Origin: Fratercula arctica
Taxonomy: Eukaryota; Chordata; Aves; Charadriiformes; Alcidae
NCBI GenBank assembly: GCA_947846985.1
Contig: CANTUZ010000001.1
Span: 148,830,447-148,894,446, forward strand
Length of the DNA stretch: 64,000 nucleotides
Reading direction: 5' to 3'
Shown here: positions 23,038 to 37,225 of the stretch, one piece after another
Numbering within the stretch: position 1 is the stretch's first letter
Layout: each line of letters opens with the position of its first letter
Notes under the pieces: model-generated
The model's input: only the letters and a program-made list of their open reading frames with translations
Databases searched by the model: none
What the model was told of the DNA's origin: nothing
Translations under genes and position numbers: made by a program

Positions 23038-26000
23038 ATTTCTCGGGGAAATTAAGGCCAGGACAAATCAATAATGCAGCTGGCCTGACGTGCGACCTAC
23101 CATATAATCTCATCAGTTACTGAACCTGGAACACGAGTTTAAGAAAAATGTACCTCCAGAAATGCCTCTGCTACCACTGTGAAGACAGTAAAAGGTAGAG
23201 CATTTGTCTCATTCCTTGATATTTTGTCACTATAGTTAATCTCTCTCATTGTTGACAAGCTGGAATATTTTTCTCATTTGAATGTATCTTTTTTACTTTC
23301 AGGCCATGAGTATTTATGCCGTTCCCTGTTAGGGTAAAGAGCTCTTTAGTCCTAAAGCTTTTCTGTCCTTGAAGGTGATTGATCAGATCACCTGATGATA
23401 TTATTTTTAGCAAGCTAAACGGACTGAACTCTTTAAATGATGCATTTTTAAAAAAAAAACTGAGTCTTTTTTTTTTTTTTGGCTTCTGAGGTAATCCTTC
23501 AGACTTGCTGATGCACAGTGTGGTCCAACTAGAGGCAGGCCAAATATTTGTTGAAGAGGTCGCTGCTCAGATGTGTTCCTGTCTCTTCTTGCTCATTATT
23601 TATGGGGTCAGGCTTCTACTCAGGTTAACCTTTGCCTTCAAATCTGCTTACAGACCGGATCCTTTGAGCTCAGACATGCTGACTTGTGATAAATATTTCT
23701 GTGTTCTGTTTTGGTGTCTGAAAGCATTTCAAGGAGCAAATGAAGAGACAATAAGGATCCCGTGACTCAAAACCAACAGAACTTGCTCCAGACTCTTCTT
23801 TGAGGAACACGGCAGAATTGCTTCAGACAGCTACCACCATCCGCATTCCTGCAACTGACTCCATACAGTAGGACCTCTGTCTGCATAGCCTCTTGCAAAG
23901 GACACAACCAACCACTCTGGTTTGGGAGGCCCAGATGTAAAGAGCAGGAGATAGGTCAAATGGTGGCACATCACAGGCCTAGTTTTTGCGTTGCATGCAT
24001 TAGTCTAACGTAAGGTTAAGCTCAGGGTGCAAGCCCATTCTGTCTTGTGAATTTCTTCACAACTGATGGGATTTTGGAAATGGTTGAAGCCAATCTAGTG
24101 GCCAGGCATGCAGCTGAAACCTTACAATATTTAACTTGGACAGAGAGAAATTCCCCACTGATTTGCTGGCTACTATATTTGCCCATCTCCCAGGTAAAAG
24201 CAGTCTAACAGACCTTTTCAGATAGTGATCAGAAGTATCTTCTCAAACACCACTACACTCATTTTTAAAAGAAGGAAAAAAGGAAAAAAATATGCCAGAA
24301 GCTCACAGCAGCGCTGCTGCTTCTTTCCATCCCATGCAGAGATGACAGCTCAGTTACTCCTTCCCTCTGCAGCACTCGCTGCAGCGCTCACCTTGGGAAG
24401 GTGGAGAGAGAAACGGCAAAGGATAAGGGGTCTTGTCCCTGGAGGGAGAGAGGGGGGGAAGACTTAGGAGCCAGAATCAGTAATAGTGGCTGGATGGTTG
24501 GGAGAGAAACCGACGTGAACTGGGAAGCATGATGCATAGGGAGACCGGTGAAGAACTGACAGGGATCCAGGGACTGAGGATCCATCCATAAGGTGTTAGT
24601 CGCTGGGGGCGGCAGAACTGAGGCAGGGGGAAGGCTGATGTTTGGTCTGCAAGCAAGACTGATGTGGAAGTTGTGGAAGAGACATGAATGTGCAGAAGGA
24701 GGGCAGGAGGTATCTGAAGTGCTTCTCAGTAAACTGAAGAGAATGGCGGAGTATTTGTTATAAAGACATGCTAAGTATGGTCAAAAGGAAGACTCAAATC
24801 TTGAAAGTCAGGTTGAAGTCCACTGTGTAAGACTTTAAGAGCATATAAATGACGAAAATCAGATGCCTAGGAAAGAGAATTACAGTGGGAGCAGCACAAA
24901 GTGCTACTTTCCCAAAATATGCTTCCATCCAGACTTCCTGAGCCAGAGTTGATACCCTTGTATTAAAACAAAAAGCCCTCAGTAGTTTTGTCTTCTACCA
25001 GTTTGTCTGGTCTCACCTTGAACCTGTCTGAATTTTTAGTATTCACACCATCCTGCTGCAGGGAGTATCAGATCTTTGTTCCAGCTATACTTACCCAACG
25101 CTCCTTCTGTGCACTACTGAGGAACAAGGACAGCATCACATGCCTGAACGGGGGATCAAGGCCACATGAATAAACAGAATCCTCTCTCCAAAGATGTGAC
25201 CACACAGGAGAAGGCAGGTACCTGTGACTCGGTCAAAAGACACCACTAGTCTTTCCACTGACTCTGTCTTAATTTCAGGTCTGGATCTTAAAGCAGCCAG
25301 AGTTATTTGCTGACGTCTTAAGTTATGATTTGTTTAAAAGCTTCCCATCTGTTCAGGTTTGTACTCTGTTTCATACACATCTAAATTACTGCTGGATGGA
25401 TGTGGCAGAGTGATGAGTCTGGAAACATTCTCATTGTTTTTTAATTTCTTATGTGCTATGTGTTTTACAGAGATCAGCACAAAAAGGCAAAACACAACCA
25501 ACTGTGACAGAATATACAAAACAGCATGAGCTGCCTACAGATAAATGAAAACAGTCCAAAATAGTAGAGACCAACATGAATCATGACCAATAAGCATATT
25601 TGTAATAATAAACATGTCATCTGTGTCAGATAAACAAATCACAAATATTTATTAAGATAACAAACAGATTATTAATAGAGAGACATCCCAAATGCAGAAC
25701 ATCTCTCAGTCCTAGTAGATATGAATTAGCAGACAAATCTGCCAAAATAAATCTGGCACTCTCACAGACGTCATCATACCTAACAATTTTTTTAAAAAAA
25801 GAAAAAAAAATGGAGAGCACAAAGAAGGAGAGAGCAGACAGGCATTTATTTTTTTTTTAATTTCTACTAGTATGACATAGTTTAGAGAGATCAGCCTGCA
25901 TTAGTGCTTACTAGAGATGATATAAGCATGATGATGATAAGAAAAAACTGGAGGCAGGGTTGAGGGAGAGGCTTCCCCTGGTAGCTGCAGTTCTGACCCC

Positions 26001-28468
26001 AATCCTATAAGCTGCTCCAGGCAAGCAGGTGCATGAGGCTTCATTTTGAAATCAGTTGGTTCAAGCCAAGCACAAAAATCTGTCTAGCCAGAGCATCAGC
26101 CTGCAGTTACCATTCACCTCCTTCTGCTAGTCTTTCTGATGTAGGTAACACTTTGTTGGTATGACTTGAGTTCTCATGTTCTGAAAAAATGTGACAGAGT
26201 ATTTATTCTTTGTCTCTGGTGGTTGCAGAATGAAGCCAGTCAGTTTAAATAGTGAACCAAAGCTAATCTGCAGGAGGAGATAAATAAAAACAGTTGTTTC
26301 TTAACAGTTGTTTCAAACCTGGCACTAGTGCATCATGCAGGGGATGGACGTACAGTCCTCAGCTTCTGGAAATGGAGAGGCTGAGGTTGTAGCAGCAGTG
26401 GGAATTCTTCCATAACGTACATTCTGTATGTTTCACAGCATAGATTTCAGGACATAAACAGTATTATATCAAACTGAACAAAACAGCCCTATAAAATACT
26501 GAATGTGACTGAAACAATATTGGTTCTGGCATTAATTTGTTGTATTTCCTTCCGTTCTATGAAGGTAATGGTGCACACTGAAGGCCAAGCTCCTGCTGCC
26601 TCCACACAGATATATTCAAAGAGGGAAATGAGGAACGCCTAGTAGGACAGTCTGCCTGTCCTGGATGGGTCTCCAAAGAAGAGAACGAGCAAAAACTACC
26701 TCATCACTGCTAGTGCTGGTTCAGATAAACCCAGGGAGTTACTGTGATGGGAGCCCAAGTGGCAATGACGTTCTGGCAACTGATGGCATTTTTACCATCC
26801 ACTGTAGTAATTAACCCTCTTCATCCTTGCTGGCACTTCCAGTGGTGTCACTGCTGCTTCAGCTGAACTCGTAGGTAGCCCTGATTGGAATCTGTCCTGC
26901 TTAAACAACTATGCTATAGCCAGCATGCTGACTGTTTTGTTCAGTGGGCTCCTGAAAAATTAAAACCTTCTCTTACAGCTAAGAGTCGAGCTATGTAGAG
27001 CTAAAGGCAAGGGTTCACCACATGCTTTCAAAGTCAGAGAGTAAAATTCCCATTGACTTTAGCAGCAGACAAGAGTTCACCCTGCGTGACATCTACATTG
27101 CTTTTCCAGAGGTTCTGGGGTAGTGGTGAACATGAAGTACTTTGCAGCAATAGAGATGTGGTGGAGTATTGTGCGACAGTTTGCATGACTACAGGGAATA
27201 AAGCCCAAAATAAAATCAGGAGCTCTCAACTGTAAATACCAGTCAGCACAATAAGAGGTAGGTGCTGCCCCTGCTCCCCACTGGAGCTAGTGTCATCATG
27301 GCCAGGCCAGTCTGAATTTTAAGGAATATTCTTGTAGCTGATTTATATTTTCATTTGCGTTCTGCTAAGTCCTGCTTACTCATTTTGAGGTACCCAAAAA
27401 GATTCCTCCTCTTCCTTTATATGTATATGTTTGGATTCTTTCAGATACTCTTTCCCACCCGCAGCAGACGTTTTGTGAAGGTCCGGAGTCCTCTGACTCT
27501 TTTCCTTACAAGCCAGCTTCTTGCTCTTGATGCTGTTTGACTTACCTGTCCTGGCCATCTCCGTGGCCCTGTGGTCCTGGCCCTCTCCGTGGCCTCCATA
27601 TTTCCCTGTATGCCAGAAAGGTCAAGTCTGTAAGTCCCCCGCACCGTACACGGACACATCTACAACCATCCACTTTAAAGGCAGGAGTACCCCAAGACTT
27701 TGCAGGCAGAGGAAAGCTGTGATGTCTCACCATATTCAGGGCAGGATGCAGCCTGGCAGCAAAATACTTGGACAAAAACAGATAGAAAAAATAGAGAGGC
27801 CCCCTCGAACAAGCTTACGGGATTTCTGGGCTCAACCCTGATTCTCTGCATTCAACGGGAAATTCAAGGACATATTCATGATCCGTATAGATTTGAGAAC
27901 ACGTCTTTTGTTGTTGATTGAAGCTCAGCCTGAACTGAGAGGTTAGGAGCTTGGCTGTGGTCCTGTCTTGCTTCCTGCTGAAAATTCTTGGTTCCTGGCT
28001 TGTTTTAGTGGATGTGCTCACCCCCTACCGAAGGCCGTGGTGAAATAGATGTAGTGAATTATTTGTCATAAATTGTTTATTTGCCAAAATAAACATTCAG
28101 TCAATGCAAAATTATTTGTGAATTTGAGAGGCATTCACTAAACATTTTGGGCATTTAAAACAATGAGGACAACATTTACAGGAATGACAAAATGCTTCTT
28201 TTTGATGTATTTTTAAGGAAATTGTTTGGATGTCCTAGATGAAGTCATAAGGTGGTAGGGACAGAGGGGAGTCCTACACCATCACCCAGCTACTGTCTTT
28301 CTGTTCAGCAGCTCCTGGTCCGGATGCCGACAGGGACCATGACAGAACCATGTCACATGCCACCGGGGTGCACAAATGTCACCTATTTCTCAGGGAAGAG
28401 GCTTTAACATTGGAGCACAAGGCGCACCCCCTTCCTGCTCTCCAGTTTGTATGAAACCCCCTAGACTT

Positions 28469-28500
28469 GTGAGTTTTGAGGGTGAGTTTTGAGGGTGAGG
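28469..28500 (+). repeat. 13-bp tandem repeat, about 2.5 copies
   Basis: GTGAGTTTTGAGG is repeated twice, followed by a partial GTGAGG. It is a short tandem expansion. Confidence 0.85.
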
Positions 28501-31011
28501 TTTTTCTAAGCCCTTTGTCTTTTCCCAAGAACAGGGAAAAAAAAAAAAAACCTGGAACAGTTATTTATTGATGCTTAACTTTACTATTTTTTTAAAGAAT
28601 GAGCTATGCATTTTAGCTAGTACATAGAAGTACTATTGGAAATATTTATTAAATAAATTTCCCGTTTTTATTATGAAACAATGACAAAGATACTGTTAAA
28701 ATGGATGTTGTGTTGCACACTTATATTTGCCTGTTCACATCTCTAAAATGGAGGGGGGAATTAAAGTCTGAAGTGATAGATACATATCCTACTGCTTTGT
28801 AAATGAAAAGAAAGATTATAACTGTAGGTCTTAGAAATAGAATTTCTATTCTATTCTGATTATCATAACAACATTCTGATGTTATAATACAGATGCAAAA
28901 TAATTTCATGTTTCTAGAGAAAAATCTTGTGAAATTAACATGGCACCTTGGTATACAGTTATTACAAGGCAGTTAATATGGCATCATTTTATGGACCACC
29001 AGGAAATTTGGCCTGCAGCACAGAGGAATTATAATAGCCCGATATGGTGAGCTTTGAAATGAAATAACTTCATGTGAATACTTAACAGCAATAGAAAGCA
29101 GCTGAAAGATTGAAATGAAAGAGTAATAACATCACTGGAAATGTTTAACATGTATTTCACTGCTTATTAAGAAAGAAAATATTTAATGTAAGAATTTCAA
29201 GTTTTCACTAGATTTCCAATTGAGTAGAAATTGGAAAAACATCTCTGAAGGTGATGCCTAGGCTCTTCTATGAATCTAGTCCTTTGATATTTTTGTATAT
29301 ACCTCGAAAAAAATAAGAGAAGTAAAGTTGGTCCCAACCAAACAAATAGCAAATAATTTACCCTAAAACTATGGAGTTTTTATTATTTACCAAATACACT
29401 GAAAACAGTTTGTTTTGGGGTTGACTTAGAAAAAAACAGAGTTTAATTTTTTGGTTCAACAACTGAATCAAATAATCAATTATTCACACAACCCAGCCAT
29501 CTGAACACCCACTTAAATCCTAAAATAAGAGCTTGCCATTGACAGCAAAAAGTTTGCATGAACTTCTTCTCACAGGGGTGAGTCTCATTCCCAGGGAATA
29601 TTGATTTCTGTTACTTAGTTTTTATATTTGAAAAGATGAAAAATTGTTTCCAGCTTGGAACTAACTCTGCAGGAACAAGCTTTTATTAAAGAAATTTTTG
29701 CAGTGCAAATTTTTCTTTACCACATATTACTTCATTTTCTGAAATATGCTTCTAAGAGGCAATGTCAGAAGTACAATTAAATGGTGCAGGACTGAGTCCT
29801 AATTGATGGTGACAATAATTAAAATGAATTATTTCATTAAAGCTTTTTTTTTTTTTTTTTTCCTGCTTTCACCCCTCATTATTCTGTTTGGAAACAGACT
29901 GTCCTAAAATGTATTGAGTGTCCTGCTGTCGCTATTTAGACAAGCATTTGTCAGTAGGTTCTTAATATACGCTAATATTTTCAGTAGGCTTTTAATAGAA
30001 CATCTTTCTCTCTAGTTATATTTAATCTTTAATATAGGGTCTTGCATCTCTTTTCACGCTTCTCTTTTTATTAACTTTCCAGATATATTCAGAAATCCCC
30101 TAATTTGCATCCAGCAATGATTTATGTCTTGAAGCATTAAAATGTACATTTAAAAAACATTGAAGCTAATGTAGGAAACTGATAAAATGCTATTAAAAGT
30201 TCCCAGTTTAAATATACGTGATTTGAAAAATATGAATTTTTAAAGGAGCTATTTTTAAAAAAAGGAAGAAATGTTCTTGAAAATTCCATCTCTTTTTTTT
30301 TTTTTTCTTCCTTTAGGAATTAAAAGTCTAGAAGATTAAAAAAAAAAAAGCACGTCCAAAGCTGGGTATGGAGTGCAGTCAATTTTCATCAGAATGCTGA
30401 CATTTATTTGAGCCTTTCAGAATGGCAAAAAAAAAAAAAACAACCAAAAAAACCTTCAATTTTTTGGGGGGAAACAAGGTCTAATATTTAGCACCCACGT
30501 TGTTCTAAAGGATCTTAATGGAGGTGGTCAGAGTCAAAAGAAGGATGATGTTCACCATGGCTTGCTAACACTTGCTAACACCAGCTACATGGCTGGTAGT
30601 CGTAGCTGGCTCCTTCATCCTCGAGTTAATGTCCTCTTCACGTGGGAGAGGGGGATTAGTCAGTTTGTGGCAACTCCTAACTTCATTCTAGCAATAGAAG
30701 AATGGCTAGCAATGGGGTTCAGGTCTGAAACAAAGTGGAGAAGCTTTGGATAGCTAGGTTTTGGTTTGAATATGCAATGGTAACTGAGACTGCATGGCAA
30801 ATAGCTGAGTGTCTGAGAGTGTTGCAGGTTCTGTGAGTCTTGTATGTGTTGTCTTTAAAATTAAACAAGTAATTTGTGCCTGTTACAAGCATGGTTAAGT
30901 GGATGCCTTAGAATACTTGTTGCTTTTCTCTTACGGCCATGGCTGTTCTTAATATTTCTCCCTTTCCTTTATTTTTTTTTTAAAGATCTGGTATGGAATG
31001 TTTGATCTCTT

Positions 31012-31090
31012 GCCAGGTAGCCTAGCGGGAATACTCTGCTCAGTTATTCAAGAAGCATGGGTTTGATCCCTAACTCCTGTTACCATGCTC
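31012..31090 (+). mobile_element. tRNA-like SINE head (MIR-like) relic
   Basis: A pol III A-box-like TAGCCTAGCGGG is followed about 37 bp later by a B-box-like GGGTTTGATCCCT. This is the spacing and wording of the tRNA-derived head of amniote MIR-type SINEs. It lacks the paired stems of a functional tRNA. Confidence 0.5.
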
Positions 31091-32854
31091 TTAGGAATAC
31101 ACGGTTACAAAAATAAAAGCATTAGCCTGCAGCTATACTGCTGTGTGCTGTGCTCTCGTTAGATCTCACGTGTTCAGCAAGGTCAGCCCTGCTCAGGACT
31201 CACAGAGTTGGGGGTGCTGTGGGCATGCAGAAAGGAGCCACGGAATAAAAGTATGTGCATGAAGCGCTGTCCTTGTCTGTGCTGCACTCCAGGGAGTTTC
31301 TGCTCTCTTGTTGTCTATTTTTTGTCACCTGTTTTCGCTCATATGTACCATTATTTCATAAACACGCATTTTTTTTCTTTTTTCTTTTCTTTTTTTTTTT
31401 TTTTATTTGAAGTCAACAAAGGCAATTCCTGTGAGCATGCAGAACTGTATGGATGCAATGCTAAGAATGGCATTTTGGAATTCCTAGCTAAGAGTCTTCG
31501 CAGTGACTCTTAGGGACAGAGACCTTTGCAATCCAGCTTTCCCTTACAGACCAGTTCAAGTTGCGCCAATACAAGACGCTAGTTTGGTACAATTGTACAA
31601 AAAGATACTATTTTAACCTATGCTAGTAAGACACAAATCATTTGATACTCACGTGTGCATTGAAGAAGTTGCATTATGATCATTAATCATGTTTTTTTTC
31701 CAGCACTGCCCCAGAACCAGCCACAGCCTGAGCCCTACGTGAAACACTGCAGCACGTTGCGCCCTGGAAAGCTTACAGACTGATGCGCACTGCAGGCACA
31801 GGATGTCAGAAGGGCTCTGGCACTCCTCAAGCGTAAGGAATGTGATGCTGGTGAGTGGCGTTTAAAGGTGTGAGTCCAGGGCTGAGTTGGAGGCTTGGAT
31901 GGCAGGGAGGAAAGTGTAGAAGCAGAAGGGGTTGAGGAGGGGACTTTGAGAAGAGTGGCAGAAGGGAAGGCAAAGGGGGACAGATACGGTGCTTCACTCA
32001 ACTTCAGGCTCTAGTTTGTTCCACTCCACTGCATCTTACACCAAAACCTCCATTATCAGGGGAAGAGGAAGGCCACACGTTTAGGGGTAAATGTGTGGGA
32101 AAAGCGTCTCCACAAATCCAAGTCAGAAGACAGAAGGACGAGTGGCTGTAGTTGTTCCTTATTTTATACCCCTGCAATAAGAACACCTCAGAGGTAATGC
32201 AGATACTAATGTTATACTTAGAGCATCTATACGTCTAGGGGAAAAAAACCCAAACCAGTACTTAGCATATTAGTTTTGTCTCCCAAATGACAGAACATTG
32301 CTTAGTTTTGACTATTTACAACATTCTGTGAGCATATACTGACTGGTAGTGTGCACTCAGAGAGGGTGCTAATTGTCACCAGACGCAGAAAAAGGGACAG
32401 GTGTTCAAGGAGGGTCCTGCCTGTTCTTCTAAGGCAACGTGACAAGCAAAACATTACAGTCAGACCTGAAGCAAAACCTGAGGTCCAAATACTTCTAAGT
32501 GTTAGGTGAGCCCAACCCTACGTCCAACTGCAATAGCAAAACATTCCTCAGATCTGACAAAAAGCAAAGCGAGAGGGATGTCTGGAGTAAGATCTGATCT
32601 GTTTTCTGGCCCCCTCCTGACCTTGCGCAAAAGCAACTCAGCCGGCTCTGCCTGAATGTTTGACAAACGCTATTCAACAGACTACAAGAAATTTCCAGCG
32701 TCTTCAAAACACACAACCACAGCAGCACTCTGTATTCTCCTCACCTTCGCTTTTTACATTTTCCCTTCAGGTTCTGAGTTTTATGTTATTAAATTTTGGT
32801 GTAAAGCATTATAATAAATAATAAGTAGCAACATTTTCCATCCTAAAGATATCA

Positions 32855-32970
32855 AAGATGGAAAAATATTATTGTTTCCATTTTTCTAGTGAGGAAAGTG
32901 AGGCACTAATTACTTGCTCAAGGTGACTTTGCTCAGTAAAAGATACTGCAGCAAGAGAAAGAGCAAATTA
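32855..32970 (-). mobile_element. MIR-like SINE relic
   Basis: TTTCTAGTGAGGAAAGTGAG then GCACTAATTACTTGCTCAAG resembles the reverse complement of the MIR core (GAGGAAACTGAGGCAC and ACTTGCCCAAGG). It is diverged. Confidence 0.5.
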
Positions 32971-35900
32971 ATTTAATGTTTTGAAGGTTGGGTTTGTTGG
33001 TTTGCTTTTTTTTTTCACTTGAGAAAAAGCACTCTGATGGGAAAATGCAGTTTCAGAAAAGTGAAAATGAATTCAAATGTAATGTGAATCTAAAAGGGTT
33101 GGCTCTTGCGCATGAATTTGTGGCTGTGACACAACAACAGATGAGTGATCAGTTTGTGTGTAGATAATTGCAATGAGTCTAGCCTACAGGAAAAAAATGT
33201 CTTTATGCAAGAGTTCTGGACACGGTGGAAGCGCTTGAATATTGCGGTGATGGAAAAGCTAACAGACAGAATAAGCACTCTAGACAGTTAGCCAGAGAGT
33301 GGCATGCAAAAGCACAGAAAGCCTGACGTGCCCTGAGCTGCTCTGGATCAGCCAGTTGCTCACAGTGAGGATGGGGCCGGCAAATGACAGCAAAGGAGAG
33401 CGTGCAAAGCCTCTGCACAGCCTGCAAGAAGATCGGTGGAAACATCTGGCTTCACTTATTCAGGGGGCCCAAGGGCAAAAGCAGGTTCTGACCGAGGGGG
33501 GTCCAGGTCACTATATTGCCACTGCAGAACAAATGACTGAAAGTGGCAGTGCCACCATGCATAAATAGGATCTCTCTGTGCCTCCCCCCCGACTCCCAAC
33601 TTGTGTTTCCCATTGGTATCGACTTGGGCAATGGCTCTGGGAAAGCCAGAAGGCGTTTTCCAAACCAGCAGTTAGCGCGTTTCCTGACTGCAAAGCCTCT
33701 GCCATGCTGTCATGCATGACCTGGCGCACCATGAGGTGCTGCTTTTTGCCCCCTGTGAAAAATCACGTTTTGCTGGCTGCATGGGAAGAAGGACCTCCCT
33801 CTAAATCTTCCTGTACCTGGGCAACAGTGGGTAGTAGTGCTCCTTTTGTTAGGGAAGAAAAACGCTGTGCGTGATTTTGTTTTTGTTGGTGGAACTTGCC
33901 AATGCAATGTAGCAGCAGGACGAGCTTGGTGGCTATAGGTGCCAGTTGGCTCCCCGAGAGCAGCCCTTGCTTAAGCAAGAGGATTCTGTCCTCAGGACCA
34001 CTGAAAATGAGCCAGTGAAAGGTTATGGAATGTAGCCAGTAAACATTGTTCTGGAGAGAGAAGAAAATGCATCCATTATCCCACTATCTGGGAATGGTGT
34101 CACTCGGTCTCCACCAGCCACTTGTGTGGGCTGAGTGTGCAGCCAGCCGGAGACTAGTGCCTCTGTGGTGGAATTAAACACTGTGTGAAGCAGCTGCTCT
34201 CCTGATTTGCCTCCAGACTCTTTCTGTGCTGTTATTAACACCTACTTGTGTTAATACAATAAACAAGATATAGATCTTGTCTGCACAGGTTGACATATGA
34301 CAAGGTTACACTGGAGTTCACTACGATTTACAGCCTCTCACCAGCTACCAGCATCTTCCTGGTGCTTTGTCCAGTCCTCTGCTACCCTGCTATTGCTTCT
34401 CACGTGGGGATTCTTCTATCCCTGCCGCTCCAGCCTCCTCCCGGCCTAAGATTCACTGTCTTCCCTTTCTCTGTCCAGTTCTTGTTAGCTCTCTTTTTGC
34501 CTTGTACTGATGGATTATGCAAGCCTGCTGGCTCCTCTTCCTCCGGGCGGCTCGGAGGGGGACACGGGAAGGGGCTGTGTCAGTCTGCCATCACCTCTTG
34601 CTTTCTCTTCAATTTTAAACATGCATTGAATTGGATTTTTATCCAAGCAGCAGAAAGCATTTGGAGGGCTTTCCGTCAGCAGTATATAAATAAAAATGGA
34701 TCAGAATAGATTGGATTGTTGCTTCTTACATCCGCTTCCCTATTTTGTTTTTGACAGGTCCTGACACCCACACACACGCTCCTTGCTCAGACTCTGCTAG
34801 ATCTGCTTTTTTGTCTGCTTTGAGTTTTTTGGCAGATTTTCCATTCCTCGTAACCTTCTTCCCTTACAGAGACTTTCAGTAGCTGTTACCCTCCTCCTCA
34901 GCTCTTGGGCCTTGTGCCCTTATGCTCCTCTCCATGCTGATGGGTCGTACCAGGCCCATCATTCAAACATCAGAGGGGCAAGCACTGCACCCTCCTGCAG
35001 GCTCTGAAACGGGGAAGCCGCTGCTGCTGGCCCCCGATCACCTTCACAACTCCAACAGGTCCAACGTTGCTCCCACCCTTCATTCCACGCTTCCCACTGC
35101 GAAGGAGTGGAACCGAGCAAAGAATCTGCAACAGGTAATTTATGTAACGGATTTACCCTTTTTTCCCAAGTTGAATATGCTTGAGCAGGTCTTGATGTCT
35201 TCAAGTGCATTCACTGTTTGAAAAGGCTTGCCTCCTTTTTTTTTTCCCTTGTGCACTGTCTTTAATGCTACGTATCAATCACTAATGTTTCCTGTGTGCA
35301 TTCAATAACTGGTATTTGCTATTCAAATAGCATTACATTGTAACTGTTGAAATAAGTCTTGAGGAATTGTTTCTGATCCTAACGTGGATGAGCATGCAAA
35401 TACCTCTGTCATGTGTAGCACATACCCCTTTAAAATGTAGCTTTAATATTTACAGATGCACTCTTGAAATTCAGTTTTCATCAATATTTGTGCTGGAAGA
35501 ACTCGTTTGCTTGAATGTGTGCATAAAGGCGAGTATAAAAGCAACACAAGAACAAACTAGCAGAATGTACTTTAAAATATATATATATTCATTGTTTTTT
35601 AAAGCGAATTTTTAAATTGCCCAACTCTAAACATGAGCACTTGAGAGAAAACAAACAAGCGTGTGAGTCAGAGATTCCCCCTTTTCCTTGCCCTGCTCCG
35701 TACCAGACACGTGGAAGCAGAAAAGCAGCCAGGCACAGAAGTAGGGCTGAGCGTGGCAACAAAAAAACCCATAACGTGTGTGGGATTTTCTCTCAAACCG
35801 TGACTCTATGACATGCGGGCAGGGCCCAGGCTGAGAGCTGTGCCCACAGCCCCTTCCCTGCGCAGTGGGGCACTGCTCACAGAACGGCCGTGGTCCAACG

Positions 35901-36308
35901 GGGTGTCTGTCTGCGGAGGTGTGCTGGAGGCCACCACCTCCCTGGCGAGGCACCCGGCAATGCTCCCCGGGCTGCCGGTGCCCTGTCCCGGGGCAGGCAT
36001 GGTGAAGGCAAAGCAGGCAAGATGCCTCTAAGGAAGAAAAGACCTTGGGCAACCAAAGAAAACAAATGTGTTGTATCAGCCTGTAGATAGCAAAAAGACA
36101 CAGGGAACGTAAACTTGGGAAAACCAGGGTATTTGGTTAAAGCTGCAAGGTTGTTGGTTGCTACAAAGTGTTGGAAATACAAAGCACGTGCCCTTTATGT
36201 GAACTCAGCTCATTATAATGGGAAAACCACACCTGCAAATCTTAAGCTATAGGCCTCCTGGATGAGACCTCCTACTCACTGAGAAGGCGTAGTAATTTAC
36301 AAATGTAC

Positions 36309-36520
36309 AATCATAGCATTGTCTAGGTTCGAAGGGACCTTTAAGATCATAGAGTCCAACCGTTAACACTGCCAAAACCACCACTAAACCCTGTCCCTCA
36401 GTACCCATCTTTTACCAGGGATGGCAAGTCCACCTCTTCGTGGGCAGCCTGTTCCAATGCTTGATAACCCTTTCAGTGAAGAAGTTTTTCCTAATATCGA
36501 ATCTAAACCTCCCCTGGCAA
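36309..36520 (-). mobile_element. CR1 LINE 3' fragment, older
   Basis: Read on the plus strand, this matches the reverse complement of a CR1 3' end: TCATAGCATTGTCTAGGTTC, GAAGGGACCTTTAAGATCAT, then a segment with GGGCAGCCTGTTCCAATGCT and AATCTAAACCTCCCCTGGCA. It is more diverged than the element at 16605 and lacks the terminal repeat array. It lies about 800 bp upstream of the WASHC1 first exon, outside the CpG island. Confidence 0.9.
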
Positions 36521-37139
36521 ATATACTAGATAAATAGATAGGTACTATACACAGGAATGTACCGTGTCTTTAATTTGAAATGAGAACACAAGTAGCTAAC
36601 AGGAGCTTACTGTGAAATCATGAGCCGCCCATGATTAGTATGTCAATTAGTCGCTTTTTTCACAAAATATAAAAGCTTGCAGTTCATAAGCCAAGGTGCC
36701 CTAGCTTCGTGGAGTTCCCACCTAGCGCCCGTCCCTGCACAGACACAAAACTAACACATTATCTCCACTTTGGGTGTGGATCGGCTCTTCACACAGCGGG
36801 CAGAGGGCCCAGCTTTGGGACAGCAGGGCAGGCAGGCCGCCCGCTTCCACTGCCCACCACCTGGGCCTCCAAAGGCCACCCAGGGACCAGGGCAGCACGG
36901 CAGCCGGGGCACAGGGGATGGTGGCGGTGCTGAGGTGGGGCACAGCAGGCAGTGCTCTGCCCAGCAGCTCCGGCAAATGGCGACCCGGGCAGGCCGCCAC
37001 CGCCCCGCAACATGGCGAACGCCCCCCGCCGCCGGAGTCCGCCTCGTGCCCCGCTCCCCACCCCCAGCCGCGCGCATGAGCGGCCCCGCCCTCGGCCCGG
37101 CCCAGGGGCGTGAAGCGAGACACCGGGACGCCTGAACCG

Positions 37140-37225
37140 GGCGGAAGTGACGGACAACTTGGGGCGGAAGCGGCGCCTCGCGCCGCTTCCTGCTTGGGCG
37201 GCGGGGCGTGTCTGGCTGGTGGCAG
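37140..37225 (+). other. WASHC1: Probable non-coding first exon of WASHC1
   Basis: A good donor, GGTGGCAG followed by GTGAGG, ends a candidate exon at 37225, just downstream of the ETS sites. The first coding exon at 49462 begins with an acceptor five bases before the ATG, so a spliced upstream 5' UTR exon is required, and this is the best candidate. The start at about 37140 is a guess. Another possible donor (CTCG followed by GTAACG, about 37605) could be used instead. Confidence 0.5.
37166..37190 (+). repeat. 11-bp perfect inverted repeat with two ETS motifs
   Basis: GGAAGCGGCGC (37166-37176) is followed by the loop CTC and then GCGCCGCTTCC (37180-37190). As DNA it is two opposed ETS-like sites. 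If transcribed in the first exon it is a very stable 11-bp GC-rich hairpin in the 5' UTR. Confidence 0.9.

Larger units (their letters stand above)
17245..36308. other. Intergenic region between IQSEC3 and WASHC1
   Basis: About 19 kb between the CR1 element upstream of IQSEC3 and the CR1 fragment upstream of WASHC1. No protein-coding exon was recognised on either strand; ORFs up to 139 codons (34290-34709, plus) look random. It contains the inverted duplication at 21465-23037, MIR-like relics, a CA microsatellite at 18735-18763 and an AT-rich stretch at about 28500-30500 with many A and T tracts. That stretch could hold conserved non-coding elements, but sequence alone cannot show it. Confidence 0.6.

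Noticed and set aside
31017..31085. Possible tRNA gene
   Set aside because: A- and B-box-like motifs are present but the acceptor and anticodon stems do not pair, so a SINE head is more likely.
34290..34709. 139-codon plus-strand ORF in the intergenic region
   Set aside because: There is no recognisable domain or homologue. It starts in ordinary intergenic sequence and its length is within chance for a 64-kb six-frame scan.
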